Below are positions 5,084 to 7,142 of a stretch of 7,142 bases of DNA, piece after piece. Both the position numbers and the translations under genes were made by a program. Source of the DNA: Woeseiaceae bacterium (lineage in GTDB: Bacteria > Pseudomonadota > Gammaproteobacteria > Steroidobacterales > Woeseiaceae); NCBI GenBank assembly GCA_013138675.1, contig WTCH01000221.1, positions 1 through 7,142 of the forward strand, written 5' to 3'. A model generated the notes under the pieces. The model saw nothing but the letters and a program-made list of their open reading frames with translations, was not told the DNA's origin and did no database searches. Position 1 is the first letter of the stretch, and each line of letters opens with the position of its first letter.

Positions 5084-6091
5084 ATGAAGAAAATTGGATT
5101 TATTGTTCTGGCTCTGTTGATTGGCGGCTTTGCGAATGCGGCTGTGCTGAAAATCGCAACGGTAGCGCCTGAGGGGTCATCCTGGATGGAAGATATGCGT
5201 GCGAGCGCAAAGGAGATCCAGGAACTCACAGAGGGCAGGGTGCAGATCAAGTACTACGGCGGCGGTATCATGGGCAACGACACCAAAGTGCTCGGAAAAA
5301 TTCGCATCGGTAACTTGCAAGGGGGTGCATTCACGCCATCCGCTTTGCAGAAGATCTATCCTGAAATCAACCTGTACGGTCTGCCTCTGACGTTCGAGTC
5401 GAACGAGGAAGTAGCCTATGTGCGCGGTCGTCTGGATCAGGCGATCATGGACGGCATTGAAGAGGCGGGTTTCGTCAACTTTGGCTTCGCTGCAGGCGGC
5501 TTCGCCGTGATCATGTCAAATAAGCCAGTAACTAGGCTCAGCGACCTCAAAGGCAAAAAAGTCTGGGTTCCCGAGGGAGACACGATCAGCTATGCCTCGA
5601 TGGAGGCACTGTCACTGTCGCCAGTCACTTTGCCGTTGACCGATGTATTGACCGGGCTGCAAACGGGATTGATTGATATTGTGTTCATGTCACCAATTGG
5701 CGCGCTGGTCTTGCAGTGGCACACGAAAGTTAAGTTCATTACCGACTTACCGATCGCCTACACCATGGGATTCATGGCGATCGACAAAAAGGCGTTCAAT
5801 AAGATCAGTCCGGCCGACCAGGAAGTTGTGCAGCAAGTGATGACGCGGACCTACGCACGGTTTAATGATGCGAATCTCGACGACAACGAGGAAGCGCTAC
5901 AGGCACTCCTGAACACGGGCATTGAGCAGGTCGCACTGGCTGAAAACGAAATCAACGAGATTCGTTCGATACTTCACAAATCGAATCGCGACATGGCGGA
6001 GCAAGGGGACTACTCCCTGGTGCTGTATAAGCGAATGTTGCAGTACTTGCAGGAATATCGTGCCGGTAGCGCAAGTACTGCCGGAAACTAA
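5084..6091 (+). CDS. dctP: TRAP transporter substrate-binding protein, DctP family (TPAT type)
   Basis: This is the periplasmic binding protein that captures the ligand and delivers it to the DctQM permease. The ATG at 5084 gives 335 residues with a signal peptide MKKIGFIVLALLIGGFANA, probably cleaved after Ala19. The in-frame start at 5009 lies inside the preceding gene and would bury the signal peptide, so it is rejected. DctP features are KIATVAPEGSSW (23-34), YYGGGIMGND (57-66), GLPLTFES (99-106) and LKGKKVWVPEG (155-165), followed by LPLTDVLTGLQTGLID (183-198). Most DctP proteins have Arg where Trp161 stands (K-[IVL]-R-V), and that Arg holds the ligand carboxylate. The usual DG-x-E-N stretch after the helix is replaced by DIVFMSPIG (198-206), so the pocket looks non-polar. 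There is no clear Shine-Dalgarno sequence, and translation may couple to the upstream gene. Confidence 0.92.
   Translation: MKKIGFIVLALLIGGFANAAVLKIATVAPEGSSWMEDMRASAKEIQELTEGRVQIKYYGGGIMGNDTKVLGKIRIGNLQGGAFTPSALQKIYPEINLYGLPLTFESNEEVAYVRGRLDQAIMDGIEEAGFVNFGFAAGGFAVIMSNKPVTRLSDLKGKKVWVPEGDTISYASMEALSLSPVTLPLTDVLTGLQTGLIDIVFMSPIGALVLQWHTKVKFITDLPIAYTMGFMAIDKKAFNKISPADQEVVQQVMTRTYARFNDANLDDNEEALQALLNTGIEQVALAENEINEIRSILHKSNRDMAEQGDYSLVLYKRMLQYLQEYRAGSASTAGN
6063..6084 (+). other. Hairpin at the dctP 3' end next to the dctQ start
   Basis: CCGGTAG (6063-6069) pairs with CTGCCGG (6078-6084) with one G-U pair and an eight-base loop. It covers the last dctP codons and ends nine bases before the dctQ GTG. 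The only Shine-Dalgarno-like bases for dctQ (CGGA, 6082-6085) lie in the 3' arm, so folding could damp dctQ translation. It could also protect the dctP message from 3' decay. Either would favour excess binding protein over permease. Confidence 0.4.
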
Positions 6092-6093
6092 GC

Positions 6094-6612
6094 GTGGCAT
6101 CTGGCCTGGCTGTCAATCTTGATCGACTCGACCGCTTCGGTCGCTTTCTTGAGAACGTAGCGCTCGTTACTCTGCTGAGCGGCCTTATGCTACTCGCCGT
6201 TGGCCAGATCGTACTTCGCGAGGTTTTCGATACAGGCATCATTTGGGCAGATGAACTAGTTCGCTTGATCGTGCTATGGCTCGCGTTGATGGGGGCTGTC
6301 GCTGCCTGCCGCGAAGACCGCCATATTCGCATCGACGCGATTACACACCTGTTTCCGAATCGTGTAATCGATGTCATCCGCATCGGAGTCGACGTTTTCG
6401 CTGCGGCCGTATGCGGAGTCATTGCCTGGCACGCATATCGTTACCTGCAACTTGAAATCGAGTTTGCCGACACGGTTCTTGTTGATGTCCCTGCGTGGAT
6501 CGCTCACGTCGTCGTGCCAATGTCATTCGCTGTGCTCAGCTATCGCTTCATGGTCTCCGTCATTAAGAAGATCTACGGACTCATGCATGAAGAAGGTCAG
6601 GTGAGTACTTGA
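6094..6612 (+). CDS. dctQ: TRAP transporter small permease subunit, DctQ family
   Basis: DctQ is the small membrane subunit that pairs with DctM and forms the docking surface for the binding protein. The product is 172 residues from a GTG start, two bases after the dctP stop. Four membrane segments are visible at about 21-43, 52-72, 93-117 and 134-157. The family signature lies across the second segment and the loop after it: W51-A-D-E54, LVRLIVLWLALMGAVAACR and then H77-I-R-I-D. There is no strong ribosome binding site, and the only candidate is in a hairpin stem. The 3' end overlaps dctM by four bases. The membrane topology and signature make the family call secure. The substrate cannot be read from this subunit. 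Confidence 0.93.
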   Translation: MASGLAVNLDRLDRFGRFLENVALVTLLSGLMLLAVGQIVLREVFDTGIIWADELVRLIVLWLALMGAVAACREDRHIRIDAITHLFPNRVIDVIRIGVDVFAAAVCGVIAWHAYRYLQLEIEFADTVLVDVPAWIAHVVVPMSFAVLSYRFMVSVIKKIYGLMHEEGQVST

Positions 6613-7142
6613 TCCTGACAGCCATAATTCTGATCTTTCTGGCGATCGTCGGTGCACCGTTGTTCGCCGTGATCGCGACCAGTGCAATGCTTGGCTTTTA
6701 TCGGGAAGAAACAGACCTGATGAACATGGCCCTTGAGATCCAGGGCATCGGCGACCTGCCGTTTCTTGCAGCTATTCCGTTGTTCACATTTGCGGGTTAC
6801 CTGCTGAGTGAAAGCGAGGCTCCCAAAAGACTGGTGCGCATCACGCGGGCGTTTCTTGGCTGGATGCCGGGCGGACTTGCACTGGTGTCACTCGCAGCCT
6901 GCGCTTTTTTCACGGCGTTTACAGGGGCTTCAGGAGTCACGATTATTGCGCTCGGTGCAATTCTTTATCCGGCACTCAAACATGACGGGTACCCTGACAA
7001 GTTCAATCTTGGGCTCGTAACTTCATCGGGTAGTCTCGGGCTGCTGTTTGCACCTTCGTTACCGCTGATTCTCTATGGCGTAATTGCCGAGGTCTCGATC
7101 GATAGCCTGTTTCTTGCCGGCATCCTTCCCGGCCTGCTCATG
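6609..7142 (+). CDS. dctM: TRAP transporter large permease subunit, DctM family (partial, 3' end beyond window)
   Basis: DctM carries the transport path and couples import to the sodium gradient. The frame is open from a TTG at 6609 to the last base, giving the first 178 residues, against roughly 425 or more for a complete DctM. The TTG overlaps the dctQ stop as TTGA and follows AGGTGAG (6599-6605). The first in-frame ATG, at 6687, would remove most of the first membrane helix (LILTAIILIFLAIVGAPLFA), so TTG is preferred. Landmarks are IPLFTFAGYLLSES (57-70), the re-entrant hairpin region CAFFTAFTGASGVTIIALG, and SSGSLGLLFAPSLPLILYG, then LFLAGILPGLLM at the window edge. The segment FTGASGVT stands where other DctM proteins have a Gly-Ser-Ser-type stretch. 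No frameshift is seen. Confidence 0.93.
   Translation, partial: MILTAIILIFLAIVGAPLFAVIATSAMLGFYREETDLMNMALEIQGIGDLPFLAAIPLFTFAGYLLSESEAPKRLVRITRAFLGWMPGGLALVSLAACAFFTAFTGASGVTIIALGAILYPALKHDGYPDKFNLGLVTSSGSLGLLFAPSLPLILYGVIAEVSIDSLFLAGILPGLLM

Overview
This window looks like chromosomal DNA of a gammaproteobacterium. The evidence is the gene order ffh, rpsP, rimM, trmD, rplS, with proteins close in sequence and length to their Escherichia coli counterparts. TrmD even keeps the E. coli numbering of its catalytic Asp169 and of Arg154. Base composition is moderately GC-rich. No genus can be named from the sequence alone. There is no CRISPR array, insertion sequence, rRNA or tRNA.

Layout. Bases 1-40 may hold the last 12 codons of a hydrophobic protein running in on the + strand. 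A small lipoprotein gene of unknown function (60-416, - strand) follows and is divergent from ffh. The roughly 310-base gap before ffh has no convincing gene. It holds a 6-bp hairpin and a REP-like palindrome with a GTAG head and an 11-bp direct repeat. ffh (731-2092) has no visible Shine-Dalgarno sequence and a -10-like box just before its ATG, so its mRNA may be leaderless. A good sigma70-type promoter (2132-2159) precedes rpsP, and the leader between them carries two hairpins, the second followed by six T. This is a candidate attenuator. The ribosome and tRNA maturation operon rpsP-rimM-trmD-rplS fills 2242-4119.

After a 75-base gap with a perfect 7-bp inverted repeat comes a second unit (4195 to the window end). 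It encodes a TRAP transporter that includes the rarely annotated TPR lipoprotein TatT, a DctP-type solute-binding protein, the small membrane subunit DctQ, and the first 178 residues of the large subunit DctM. This arrangement matches the TPR-associated TRAP transporters (TPATs) first described for the Treponema pallidum lipoproteins Tp0956/Tp0957. The binding protein lacks the arginine that normally grips a carboxylate ligand, so the substrate is probably not a classical C4-dicarboxylate or sialic acid.

A recurring oddity is translational coupling through non-ATG starts. rimM can reach its conserved N-terminus only from a CTG that overlaps the rpsP stop (CTGA). dctM appears to start at a TTG overlapping the dctQ stop (TTGA), and dctQ starts at GTG. 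These fit a design in which S16 and the binding protein are made in excess over RimM and the permease subunits.
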